Positions 43,068-50,857 of a stretch of 64,000 nt of DNA are shown piece by piece (positions within the stretch are counted from its first letter, which is position 1; the number at the start of each line of letters is the position of its first letter). The stretch comes from Pseudooceanicola sp050897975. Lineage in GTDB: Bacteria; Pseudomonadota; Alphaproteobacteria; Rhodobacterales; Rhodobacteraceae. Where the stretch lies: contig NZ_JBPAXY010000009.1 of assembly GCF_050897975.1 (NCBI RefSeq), positions 1 through 64,000 of the forward strand, written 5' to 3'. A program made the position numbers and the translations under genes. The notes below the pieces were generated by a model. The model was not told the origin of the DNA. It was given only the letters and a program-made list of their open reading frames with translations, and did no database searches.

Positions 43068-44348
43068 TCACGCCGCCTGCCCACTGAGCCTACCATAGAA
43101 GCTGCGCTCGAGATGCAGCTCCCCTGCCCCGGCCTTCTCGACCATGCCCCGCAGATAGCCGCCCGGCGAGGCAACCTCGCCCGCACTGTGCTTCTCGAAG
43201 ACGAGGGCAAACGCGGCCGTGGCCACCTGGGTGCCCATTCGGTCCTGCGCCACGTTCCAGGCATGCTCAGAGATCCCGATCATCGGCCTGAGTTGACCGG
43301 CAACCCGGTGCAGATCGCCCCAATCTTTCAGGAATCCACCCAAATTCCGCGCCCAGGATGCGAATTCCGGACAGGCCTGCATGATTGTCGGCAGATCGAG
43401 CGCTGTCCGCTTCTTGCGTACCTCGGCAACCCAGTCTTCCAGCTCCCTATCAACCCGCTCTTCGGGTTGGGCATTAGGCACCACACCCGCCGCTTCCTCT
43501 TTTTCAGAGGAATTACTAGTTACAGGATTAAGTTGGTTTGTAATTAGTATATGAGGTTCAGAAATGACCTCCCTGGGGTTCATTTCTTGAGTCTTCTTCG
43601 TGACTTGGGCGTGTTTATCATCGGTGTTTTCCACAGGTTTTGTCGCAACAGTCGCCTTAAGATAAGCCGCCTCGACCCGTTCTTGGAGTTCCTTGAACCA
43701 TGCCAATAGCCGCTCCAACTGCTCTGAAGCTTCATGACGGCGCGGAAGTCGTTCCAGAAGCTCCTCAAAAAGCCCCGTGAATTGCCTCCAGGGCCCACGC
43801 AGAGCGCTGCTGAGAGCTGCCTCGATCCGGGCTCGGATCATCCGGCGCGCCACAGTGATCTGGCGCTTCAGGCGTAGGCAGAGCTCGCGTTCAGCCTGCA
43901 ACTCAGCATGAAGCTCCTCGAACTCCTCGACACGGGCTGAGAGCGGCGACAGATCGAAGCCATAGGCCTCGACGATGCGGCCATCGACGTCTCTGCGGCC
44001 CCACCGCTTGCCATTGGGGCTATCCTGGAAGGAGATCACGCCGATCTCAGCAAGGCGCCGCGCGTGGCGCTTGAGGGCAGACAGCGAAAAACCCGTTTGC
44101 TCCATCAGATAGGCGTTCGACGCCCAGACGATCGGACGCTGCCCCTCCTCCCAGTCCTGGGCCTGGGTAAAGGCCCCGAGCGTGTCGAGGAGCAACATGT
44201 CTCCGGCCTTCAAGCCGATATGTGCCCCCACGCGCTTAAGTGCCACGAATGCCCGTGTTTTGGGTACTGCTACCCGTTCACCGGCTTGGGCAAGTTGCTC
44301 AGCAACCCCAAGACCCGGTGTCGGCTTGCGCCAACCTGTATGTTTCAT
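43068..44348 (-). CDS. repC: RepC replication initiator
   Basis: RepC initiates replication of repABC plasmids and usually acts at an origin inside its own gene. The 426-residue protein starts MKHTGWRKPTPGLGVAEQ with GGAGGT nine bases upstream. Family signatures are LKRVGAHIGLKAGDMLLLDTLGAFTQAQDW, WASNAYLMEQTGFSLSALKRHARRLAE and the C-terminal QACPEFASWARNLGG with GGYLRGMVEKAGAGELHLERSF. The AT-richer patch near 43480-43620 within the gene is a natural candidate for the origin. It is last in repA-repB-repC order, after the antisense RNA region. Confidence 0.95.
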   Translation of the reverse strand: MKHTGWRKPTPGLGVAEQLAQAGERVAVPKTRAFVALKRVGAHIGLKAGDMLLLDTLGAFTQAQDWEEGQRPIVWASNAYLMEQTGFSLSALKRHARRLAEIGVISFQDSPNGKRWGRRDVDGRIVEAYGFDLSPLSARVEEFEELHAELQAERELCLRLKRQITVARRMIRARIEAALSSALRGPWRQFTGLFEELLERLPRRHEASEQLERLLAWFKELQERVEAAYLKATVATKPVENTDDKHAQVTKKTQEMNPREVISEPHILITNQLNPVTSNSSEKEEAAGVVPNAQPEERVDRELEDWVAEVRKKRTALDLPTIMQACPEFASWARNLGGFLKDWGDLHRVAGQLRPMIGISEHAWNVAQDRMGTQVATAAFALVFEKHSAGEVASPGGYLRGMVEKAGAGELHLERSFYGRLSGQAA

Positions 44349-44412
44349 GCCTGTATCTCACCTCCGTTTATGTGGAGGCAAAAGAAAGCCGTTCGCTCAG
44401 GAGCGTTCGTCG

Positions 44413-44441
44413 TTGACAGTGAATCCTGCGAGACTTATCTT
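44413..44441 (+). promoter_or_regulatory. Promoter of repABC antisense RNA
   Basis: TTGACA (44413-44418) and TATCTT (44436-44441) are separated by 17 bases on the strand opposite repC, in the repB-repC gap. This is a near-consensus sigma-70 promoter exactly where repABC plasmids drive their counter-transcribed RNA. Confidence 0.75.
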
Positions 44442-44447
44442 GAAGGT

Positions 44448-44500
44448 GACCAAACCATTAAGATCAGCTCTCAGGCCACACCGCTTGGGGGCTTTTCTTT
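44448..44500 (+). ncRNA. Counter-transcribed antisense RNA controlling repC
   Basis: Transcription from the promoter at 44413-44441 would start near 44448 and stop at a GC hairpin (44474-44492, GCCACACCGCTTGGGGGC) followed by TTTTCTTTT. The product of about 50-55 bases is antisense to the repC leader. In known repABC plasmids such an RNA lowers RepC synthesis and sets incompatibility. The ends are predicted, not measured. Confidence 0.65.
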
Positions 44501-44574
44501 TGCCTTTATTTCGATTGTCGTTCCTTTTTGCTCCTTGCCTCGTCGTTCTGGAGGATATGTCGCTGACATTGTCG

Positions 44575-45597
44575 TCAGTCGGTTTCCTTCCCCGAACCTT
44601 CGGCGCTCAAGTAGTCGGCGACTAAATCTCCGAGCTTCTCGAGACGCTCTTGGTCTATCGGCACACCTGCAACCTTGATGGATAGGTTTCCATCGACTGA
44701 AGTCGCCGAAAGATTTCGGTTGCCCACCTTGCGTTTGACCGTGAGCTTTCTGGGCTTTGCCTTCGGTTTGAGCTTGGGTTTGTTCACCCTCTCCAAGCTC
44801 GCTAAGGCTCCCTGCAAATCACGAAAGCTCATGTCGTAGACATTCTTGAACGCGTTCAAGATCTGATCCTGCGCAGCGAAAACAGACCTCGCTCGTGAGA
44901 CTAGGCTCTCATGCACGCCAATTTTCTTTGCGAAGGCCACAGCTGTCAGCTTGTCTGCCCCAGAAGCCAACGTTTCATACATTTCACCAATCGAAACCAA
45001 ACGCTCAAATGGGCTAAGATTCTCGCGCTCCTCATTCTCGCGGAACCGCAGAAACAACATCTCAAACTTGCTGTTCTCGGCGTTTCGCGCTTCCGGCGAA
45101 GCGAGGATTGCACGAAGAGGTAAACCCAACTCCGACGCGGCCGCCAGTCGGCGGCGTCCTGTAAGCATGACAAATGGAACACCAGTGACGTTCGACGGCT
45201 CCAACGGATCCGGCTCCCAATCCGGATCCTCGGGCCACACCAGAATGGGTGTGTCCTGCCCGTTCGAGGCAATGCTGTTTACCAGAGACCTGAATGCTTC
45301 CTGGGACATCCAGTCTTGACGGCGGTCTGTCCCCATCGGATCTGATATCTGGTCTGGCGACAGGCTTATTTCGTGGCGGCCGTTTAAGATATCCGAACAA
45401 AGCTCAGCTCTGCTTCGCTCCACAGCGGCTTGCGATTGCGCAAGCGCCCCTGATTTCCAAGCACTGCCGGCCCCCTTGAAAGGAGTAGAAACAGCGTCGC
45501 CCGTTTCTGCCCGGCCTTCGGGACCGGGCGTGCGCTCCTTGGATGTGTCGGGACTAGTAGCCTTGCTGACCAGCGACCTTGGAATACTGCGTTTCAT
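44575..45597 (-). CDS. repB: RepB (ParB-type) partitioning protein
   Basis: RepB binds centromere-like parS sites and, with RepA, partitions the plasmid. The 340-residue protein has the ParB nuclease-like fold (TPILVWPEDPDWEPDPLE, LTGRRRLAAASELGLPLRAIL), FLRFRENEERENLSPFERLVSIGEMYE and a helix-turn-helix (LTAVAFAKKIGVHESLVSRARSVF). It overlaps repA by ATGA. A parS-like palindrome lies inside its own coding region. Confidence 0.93.
   Translation of the reverse strand: MKRSIPRSLVSKATSPDTSKERTPGPEGRAETGDAVSTPFKGAGSAWKSGALAQSQAAVERSRAELCSDILNGRHEISLSPDQISDPMGTDRRQDWMSQEAFRSLVNSIASNGQDTPILVWPEDPDWEPDPLEPSNVTGVPFVMLTGRRRLAAASELGLPLRAILASPEARNAENSKFEMLFLRFRENEERENLSPFERLVSIGEMYETLASGADKLTAVAFAKKIGVHESLVSRARSVFAAQDQILNAFKNVYDMSFRDLQGALASLERVNKPKLKPKAKPRKLTVKRKVGNRNLSATSVDGNLSIKVAGVPIDQERLEKLGDLVADYLSAEGSGKETD
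44844..44861. promoter_or_regulatory. parS: parS-like palindrome inside repB
   Basis: CTTGAACGCGTTCAAG with one further paired base on each side gives an 18-base perfect palindrome. The same core occurs in the longer palindrome upstream of repA at 47086-47117. Shared palindromes around repAB are the usual RepB-binding centromere sites. Confidence 0.6.
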
Positions 45598-46949
45598 GCT
45601 TCACCCTCGCCGTCATCTTCATAGAACTCGTCCATCCATGTATTGGCATAACCGCGTTCGAAGCCCGGCCAGAGTCGCGATACTATGGCGTCGTTAACCG
45701 CATCGGCATTCGTGATGAACCGGTTGATCCCCTTGCGTTTTCCCGGCGTGTCCGGCTCATATTCGTATACGGATTGATAGACGTCCGACGCATTCGAGAT
45801 TGCGTCGGAACGCAGATAAAACACCGGCAGAATTTCCGTGGGGCAGTGTTCCAGCAGGTTTCCGATGTGGTTTAGATCCTGCGCATTGGATCGTTGGACG
45901 ATCGTCGGCAACAGCATGTTGGCACCAGTTCCTATTTCGATCCGTTCATGGGCCAGAATATGCTGAAGCATCCCCAGCAGGCCGGTCACAAAGGTCGACA
46001 GCGTTGCGATGTCAAACCCCTTCATGGTTTGCGGGATGACCAGCGAAGTCGACGCAATCACGTTATTCAGCTGGAAAAGTGTCAACGCAGGCTGATAGTC
46101 GATGATGATGACATCGAGGGTCTCGGTCAGCGCAGCGTTCAGTCGCTGCTGATCGACCTTGCCCTCGACTACCAATTCGTTGGGCAGCGTTTTTGGCGGG
46201 TGGCCCGCTTTCCAGCGATCAAGGGCATCGCGCAGGTAGCGATAGAAGCTCTTTCCGGCGGGGGCCTCTCGCACAAGGCGCGCAATCTGGATCTCTCCCT
46301 CAGACGTTTCGCCATGTGCCGGCAGCAGACGCAGCCCCGGCCAGGAGGTCTTTAGAAAGAAGCTGTCGAGCGTCTGCGCATCGTGATCAGTGTATGGCGC
46401 ATCTTCCGACTGGAAGAGGCCGGCAAAGTCCACCATGGAGGCGGTGTTTTCGTCGGGCATCTGGGGAAGACCTTCACCCCCGACAAAGTAGAGCGTTATC
46501 GTGCTTTGCGGGTCTGCATCCATGACACCAACGCGCATGCCGTAATGCAAGCTGAGATACTGCGCAAAATGCGCGGCGCTCAGGCTCTTAGCCGTGCCCC
46601 CTTTCTGGCTGGCAAACGAGATGACGGGTAAGGGGGCGTCGGGTTTGCGCCAGGCTAGGTAGTCGTAGGGCCGCTTTGCCGAGGCCGCCAGAAGGGCCCG
46701 CATGTGCATCAATTCGGAAAGCGTGAAAACACGCTCTCTTCCAACATATTCGCCCGCGGGAAAGTCGTCGCTCGAATTGGCGAACTTGGTTAGATACTGA
46801 ATACTGACGTTCATAAACCTTGCGCACTGGCGCATTGACCACGTGCGCTTGATGCGCTGACGCAAGGTGAGTTCCTTGTTCACTGCCACCATCGTGCGCT
46901 CAAGCCCACGTGACAGGTCCGTCAAAAACTGTTCTAGACTACCGCTCAT
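45594..46949 (-). CDS. repA: RepA (ParA-type) partitioning ATPase
   Basis: RepA is a Walker-type ATPase that moves the plasmid and represses the repABC operon. The 451-residue protein has an N-terminal DNA-binding part (RIKRTWSMRQCARFMNVSIQYLTKFANSS), the deviant Walker A SQKGGTAKSLSAAHFAQYL, the Walker B-like LDVIIIDYQPAL and ASTSLVIPQTMKGFDIATLSTF. It is the first gene of the operon and overlaps repB by four bases. Confidence 0.94.
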   Translation of the reverse strand: MSGSLEQFLTDLSRGLERTMVAVNKELTLRQRIKRTWSMRQCARFMNVSIQYLTKFANSSDDFPAGEYVGRERVFTLSELMHMRALLAASAKRPYDYLAWRKPDAPLPVISFASQKGGTAKSLSAAHFAQYLSLHYGMRVGVMDADPQSTITLYFVGGEGLPQMPDENTASMVDFAGLFQSEDAPYTDHDAQTLDSFFLKTSWPGLRLLPAHGETSEGEIQIARLVREAPAGKSFYRYLRDALDRWKAGHPPKTLPNELVVEGKVDQQRLNAALTETLDVIIIDYQPALTLFQLNNVIASTSLVIPQTMKGFDIATLSTFVTGLLGMLQHILAHERIEIGTGANMLLPTIVQRSNAQDLNHIGNLLEHCPTEILPVFYLRSDAISNASDVYQSVYEYEPDTPGKRKGINRFITNADAVNDAIVSRLWPGFERGYANTWMDEFYEDDGEGEA

Positions 46950-47037
46950 TCCTAAGCCCTGACTTCGGTTGGGTCCGAGTTCGACTCGATTCTGCTTCTA
47001 TGGTAGCACGGTTTTGGAGGAAAAATAAAGATACCAC

Positions 47038-47058
47038 GCGCCTATGAGTTTCAGGCGC
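47038..47058. promoter_or_regulatory. Inverted repeat upstream of repA
   Basis: GCGCCT (47038-47043) and AGGCGC (47053-47058) form a perfect short repeat with a nine-base spacer about 90 bases before the repA start. RepA autoregulation usually uses such a site; this is a positional guess. Confidence 0.35.
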
Positions 47059-47085
47059 TTATTTAGAAGCTCCACCACCCCTAAA

Positions 47086-47117
47086 ACTCCAATCTTGAAC
47101 GCGTTCAAGATTGGAGT
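47086..47117. promoter_or_regulatory. parS: 32-base perfect palindrome upstream of repA (parS candidate)
   Basis: The left arm ACTCCAATCTTGAACG is followed directly by its exact reverse complement. Its centre contains TTGAACGCGTTCAA, the same core as the palindrome inside repB. It lies about 140 bases before repA. Perfect length and repetition around the partition genes point to a RepB-binding centromere. Confidence 0.65.
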
Positions 47118-47124
47118 CTTGATG

Positions 47125-47151
47125 GGCCGGTCGGTGGAGAACCGACCGGCC
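47125..47151 (-). terminator. Hairpin after DUF736 copy 2
   Basis: An 11-base perfect stem, GGCCGGTCGGT/ACCGACCGGCC with loop GGAGA, begins eight bases beyond the DUF736 stop codon. No T-run follows, so termination may depend on other factors. It separates the DUF736 transcript from the repA promoter region. Confidence 0.6.
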
Positions 47152-47158
47152 TTAGCCG

Positions 47159-47497
47159 TCACGCGGCGTCTTTGGGACCCCAGGGGATGACGGCCTGCAG
47201 GGACAGATCGTCCTGGTTCGCGGCCTTGCCGAGGTTGGCGTTGAAGCCGTGGTCGCGGATGGTCAGCGTGTAGTAGTCAGCGCCGGTCTCCTTGTTCTGC
47301 TTCTTCCAGATGCCGCCGCACTCGACCAACTTGCCGCGCGGGGAGCGGCCGAGGACGCGGTGCGTGGGGGCCATCGGGTTCGAGCTCGCGACGGGTTCGA
47401 CCGTGATGTCGAGGTCGAAGGTCAGGGTCGAGATGGAGCCGACGCCCTTGGCGGTTTCGATGTCGGCGCTGGTGAATTTGATGCAGTTCGTGGTCAT
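47159..47497 (-). CDS. DUF736 family protein, copy 2
   Basis: At 112 residues it is identical to the copy at 29613-29951 except for one Ser/Ala change, with the same AGGAGAAG ribosome site and leader. Function is unknown. Its stop codon and flanking terminator differ from copy 1 (TGA with an 11-base GC stem here, TAA with a T-run terminator there), so the similarity starts within the last codons of the gene. Confidence 0.88.
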   Translation of the reverse strand: MTTNCIKFTSADIETAKGVGSISTLTFDLDITVEPVASSNPMAPTHRVLGRSPRGKLVECGGIWKKQNKETGADYYTLTIRDHGFNANLGKAANQDDLSLQAVIPWGPKDAA

Positions 47498-47600
47498 TGC
47501 TCTTCTCCTTGTTTGCGTTGCAATGATGGTCACCTTGCAGCTGGCCAAGGCCCGGCCACACCGAAGGCGGAGCGCAGCGGAGAGGGGCAGGCGCCGGTCT

Positions 47601-47645
47601 TTTTGGTCCGCGCGGAATGACCCGCAGGGTCAGGGGAAAAAGATC
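47601..47645 (-). promoter_or_regulatory. Conserved leader hairpin element, copy 2
   Basis: TGACCC (47618-47623), loop GCA, GGGTCA (47627-47632) form a perfect stem between CGCGCGGAA and AGGGGAAAAA, 121-135 bases upstream of the DUF736 start. The stem bases co-vary with the copy at 50695-50709. Confidence 0.5.
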
Positions 47646-47730
47646 GGCGACAACCTTTGTGGACGGGACGACAGCTGCGACCAGCATGTCATGCAACTCA
47701 GACAAAGGGAGAAGTGCGGTGGCCATGAAG

Positions 47731-48052
47731 GAAAGTAGGGGAACAGACGAGAGAGATGCCGCAAGGAGTAGGGATTGTCTTCTCGTCCATCCAAACTTCA
47801 AGACTCTTCGAAGACCAAAGCCGTCAGATCACAAATCGATGGCAACGGCAGAGCATTCGCCCATCCTTCCGTGGCATCACAGGGGCGTTTGCGTTCGCAT
47901 TCGGAGATGCAGGCGTCCAGATACCATCGAGTTGCCAGACACTCATCCGCTCTGGTGCCCGACTAATGGCCAGACCTGGCTCTGAGATTCTTCGCGTGTC
48001 GCTGTTATCCTCAGACCAATGGAAGTGTCCTGAGCCAGAGATAAAAACGAGG
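47731..48052. other. Gap without recognisable gene
   Basis: I see no supportable gene or strong secondary structure in these roughly 320 bases between the end of the repeat and the AAA_14 ATPase stop codon. Confidence 0.4.
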
Positions 48053-49216
48053 TCATAGCGCGCTCAACAACTCGATTGCATGTGCCAGTGGTAACGCTCG
48101 AATGTCCTTCGCGACGGGGACCTCATGCTCACCGGCATAGACCAGGAGCTTTCGGTTGGCTCCAATGTCCTCGGCCCCTGTGTGAAATCCTCTCGAAACC
48201 TTTGGTGCAGTCGTCCGTTTGATCTCAACAGCCCAGATGTCGCCGCTTGGCAAACGCAAAACCAAGTCGAGTTCAGCACCGGCCGAAGTGCGATAGAAGA
48301 AAGGTTCGGTGCCTAAAGGGGCGGCAGCAAGAAGCGCCTCGATACAGAACCCCTCCCAACTGCCACCGACGACCGGGTGCCCGAGCAAGCCTTCTGTCGT
48401 GCCGATGCCCAACAGCGCATGCACGATGCCGCTGTCTCTCACATAGACCTTTGGCGATTTCACCAGACGCTTGCCGACATTCTCGTGCCAGGGCTGCAGG
48501 CGTCTCACCAGCATGAGATCGACGAGCAGATCGAGGTAGCGCCCAACGGTCTGGCCGGACACGCCCAATCCCTCGGCAAGGGCCGCGGCGTTCAGAAGGC
48601 CGCCCTGGACATGCGCAAGCATCGTCCAGAACCGCCGCAAGGTCGCTGCCGGAATCCGAGGTCCGAGGGCAGGGATGTCTCGCTCCAGATAGGTGCGCAG
48701 GAAATCCAGACGCCAGTCCATACTTGCCCGATCGCTCGCGGCCTGAAAGCTGTCGGGAAAGCCGCCGCGCAGCCAGAGCAAGTTCAACTGATCGGCCCCC
48801 ACCTCGTCAGGCTGCAAGGGGGGCATTTCAACATATCGAACACGACCGGCGAGGGATTCCGCCGTTTGGTGCAAGAGGATATTGGAAGCCGATCCCAATA
48901 GCAGGAACTGTCCCGTCCGAAACCCGGCCCGCCGACGCTGATCGATCTGGCCGCGCAAGGTTCTGAAGAGGTCAGGCATCTGCTGCACCTCGTCGAGGAT
49001 GACGAGTTTGCCCGCCTGTTCGTCCAGATAGAGATCTGGTTCAGTCAGGATTTGCCTGTCCGCCTCACGCTCAAGGTCGAGATAGACAGATGGGCGCTCT
49101 GATGCGATGTCGAGTGCAAGTGTTGTCTTTCCGACCTGTCGGGGGCCGAGAAGGACCACAGCCGCTTGGCTCTCCAAGGAAGACTGAACGAATTGTTGGG
49201 TCTTGCGTTTGTACAT
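48053..49216 (-). CDS. AAA_14/DUF4143 family ATPase
   Basis: The protein (387 residues from ATG 49216; a TTG at 49225 has better-spaced GGAG) has Walker A LLGPRQVGKTTLAL, Walker B GKLVILDEVQQMPDLF and the sensor QFLLLGSASNILL. A winged helix follows (GGLLNAAALAEGLGVSGQTVGRYLDLL), then a C-terminal DUF4143 nuclease-like region with GAELDLVLRLPSGDIWAVEIKRT (Asp, ExK). These proteins are widespread and mobile; their role is unsettled, with suggestions of toxin or defence activity. It is divergent from an HTH antitoxin-like gene about 130 bases away. Confidence 0.9.
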   Translation of the reverse strand: MYKRKTQQFVQSSLESQAAVVLLGPRQVGKTTLALDIASERPSVYLDLEREADRQILTEPDLYLDEQAGKLVILDEVQQMPDLFRTLRGQIDQRRRAGFRTGQFLLLGSASNILLHQTAESLAGRVRYVEMPPLQPDEVGADQLNLLWLRGGFPDSFQAASDRASMDWRLDFLRTYLERDIPALGPRIPAATLRRFWTMLAHVQGGLLNAAALAEGLGVSGQTVGRYLDLLVDLMLVRRLQPWHENVGKRLVKSPKVYVRDSGIVHALLGIGTTEGLLGHPVVGGSWEGFCIEALLAAAPLGTEPFFYRTSAGAELDLVLRLPSGDIWAVEIKRTTAPKVSRGFHTGAEDIGANRKLLVYAGEHEVPVAKDIRALPLAHAIELLSAL

Positions 49217-49345
49217 ACCTTGCAATTACTCCACGATACGGAAGATTTGCAAGGTTAATCTTACCTACGGCCATAGCTAGTTGCTCAAGCCGAAGTATCT
49301 TACTGCCCCAGCAAAACAGCCGTGGCCAAGGAGCATCGACGCAAA

Positions 49346-49639
49346 ATGAGTGCATTCAAATCTGTATCCAAGGGCCTCGAAGAGGCTCTGGCCTTCGCGA
49401 ATGGCGATTTGGCCGACGCCAAAGTGCATGAAGTGTCCGTGGCGGAGGTCGATGTCGCCGAAGTCCGGCAACGGACGGGCCTGTCCCAGGCCGAGTTCGC
49501 CAAGAGCATTGGCGTCGCGAAAGGTACGCTCCTGAACTGGGAACACGGGCGCCGGCACCCGACAGGCCCAGCACAGGTTCTGCTGGCATTGATCGCCAAG
49601 AAGCCTTCCGTCGTACAGGACCTCTTGCGCGGGGCGTGA
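49346..49639 (+). CDS. HigA/NadS-like HTH antitoxin, apparently without toxin
   Basis: The 97-residue protein ends in an XRE helix-turn-helix: EVRQRTGLSQAEFAKSIGVAKGTLLNWEHGRRHPTG, as in antitoxins of HigBA/RelE-type modules, where the toxin gene normally lies just upstream. Upstream there is only an open frame of about 22 codons (LLKPKYLTAPAKQPWP) ending in ATGA overlap with this start, possibly the tail of a deleted toxin. It converges with the DUF2493 gene. Confidence 0.78.
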   Translation: MSAFKSVSKGLEEALAFANGDLADAKVHEVSVAEVDVAEVRQRTGLSQAEFAKSIGVAKGTLLNWEHGRRHPTGPAQVLLALIAKKPSVVQDLLRGA

Positions 49640-49647
49640 ACCGGGGC

Positions 49648-50559
49648 CTAAGCCCCGATCCTCTTGATGCGGATTCCGAGCTTGCGGGCCTTGTCGACGA
49701 TGTTCTCGGTGATGCCCGAACCGGGCGTGGCAATCAGACCCTGTGGCATGGTTTCGAGCATCTTGTCGTTGCGCTTGAAGGGGGCGGCCTTGCCGTGGCT
49801 CTTCCAGTCGGGCTTGAAGACCACTTGGGTAACGCCACGGGTATCTGCCCAGCGGGCCGCGATCATCTCGGCACCTTTGGGCGTACCGCCGTGCAGCAGC
49901 ACCATGTCGGGATATTTCGTATGGGTGGCATCGAGGACGGACCAGATCAGATCGTAGGCGTGATAATCCCCGCCCGAGAAAGCGATCCGCGTGCCTTCGG
50001 GGCAGTGCACCTCGGTCTCTTTGCGGCGCTTGGCCGAGAGATAGGCCCGGCTGTCCACCACGGCGGAAGTCAGGCCGCGATGCGAGACCTTGGAACCGGT
50101 GCGGGGCAGCCAAGGAGACCCGGTGGCGGCCGAGAAGTGGTCCACGGCCAGATCGCGCATCTGTTCGAAGGCGTCGCGATGGTCCCAGAGCTTAAGCCCG
50201 ATCAACTGGAGGCGTTCCAGTTCAACCGAAGCGACCTCGGAACCGTCCTGGATGGCCAAACTTTCCCGGACCTCGAATTCGTTATCGTCGAGAAGCTTCT
50301 GGATATGGGCAAGCCGGCGATGGAAGATCGAGGTGAGGGACCAGAGCATCTCTTCGAGATTGTCTTCCAACTGGCTGCCGGTGAGGAGGCCGATAGTGGT
50401 GTCGAAAAGTGTCGCCATGGCGAGCTCGACCTCGTCAGGCTGGGGCAGGGGGCGATGATCGGTCTCGCCGGGTCCTGGTGTTGCGCCATGAAGTGCGAGG
50501 TGGTCGAGGATGGCGGAGGTTACGCCGGTTTCCTCGGGGATGTCTGTCTGATGGGGCAT
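49648..50559 (-). CDS. DUF2493 (SLOG-like) family protein
   Basis: The 303-residue protein has a helical N-terminal half and a C-terminal DUF2493 domain: RIAFSGGDYHAYDLIWSVLDATHTKYPDMVLLHGGTPKGAEMIAARWA and MLETMPQGLIATPGSGITENIVDKARKLGIRI, each part being characteristic. The fold is a Rossmann-like SLOG relative proposed to bind nucleotides or nucleotide-derived ligands. It is typical of alphaproteobacterial plasmids. The start at 50559 is preceded by a 298-base leader carrying the same hairpin element as the DUF736 genes. Confidence 0.85.
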   Translation of the reverse strand: MPHQTDIPEETGVTSAILDHLALHGATPGPGETDHRPLPQPDEVELAMATLFDTTIGLLTGSQLEDNLEEMLWSLTSIFHRRLAHIQKLLDDNEFEVRESLAIQDGSEVASVELERLQLIGLKLWDHRDAFEQMRDLAVDHFSAATGSPWLPRTGSKVSHRGLTSAVVDSRAYLSAKRRKETEVHCPEGTRIAFSGGDYHAYDLIWSVLDATHTKYPDMVLLHGGTPKGAEMIAARWADTRGVTQVVFKPDWKSHGKAAPFKRNDKMLETMPQGLIATPGSGITENIVDKARKLGIRIKRIGA

Positions 50560-50679
50560 TGTCTGGTTCCTCTGATTGATCTGACCCGATTTGGATGGGG
50601 CGATAACAGGACCGGCGGCGACCGGGCCGCATCCGTCAGGATCGGAGCGCAGCGGAGAATGCGCCCAGGGCCGGAAAAT

Positions 50680-50722
50680 TGCTCCCGCGAGGAATGAGCC
50701 GAAGGCTCAGGGGAATTTTCTG
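50680..50722 (-). promoter_or_regulatory. Conserved leader hairpin element, copy 3
   Basis: TGAGCC (50695-50700), loop GAA, GGCTCA (50704-50709) is flanked by CCGCGAGGAA and AGGGGAA and enclosed by an outer GAAAATT/AATTTTC pair. It lies 136-150 bases upstream of the DUF2493 start. GGAGCGCAGCGGAGA upstream is also shared with the DUF736 leaders. The remainder of 50560-50857 has no gene. Confidence 0.5.
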
Positions 50723-50857
50723 GTGCGGGGCGCATTGCTGTCCGGGCGAGGAGCACTCTGCTCCGACCCGCCGGTCCATCGCTCCTCTTTTCCAAACGGG
50801 TTCAGATCGAACCCGCGGAACCTTTGCCCTGTCGGACGTCACTTATGGGGCTGGCGC

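Larger units (their letters stand above)
47159..47730. repeat. Direct repeat copy 2 (DUF736 gene plus leader, about 572 bases)
   Basis: It is collinear with 29613-30184 without visible insertions or deletions and in the same orientation. Identity is very high in the gene and lower, but still clear, in the upstream 230 bases, ending after GTGCGGTGGCC. Confidence 0.85.
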
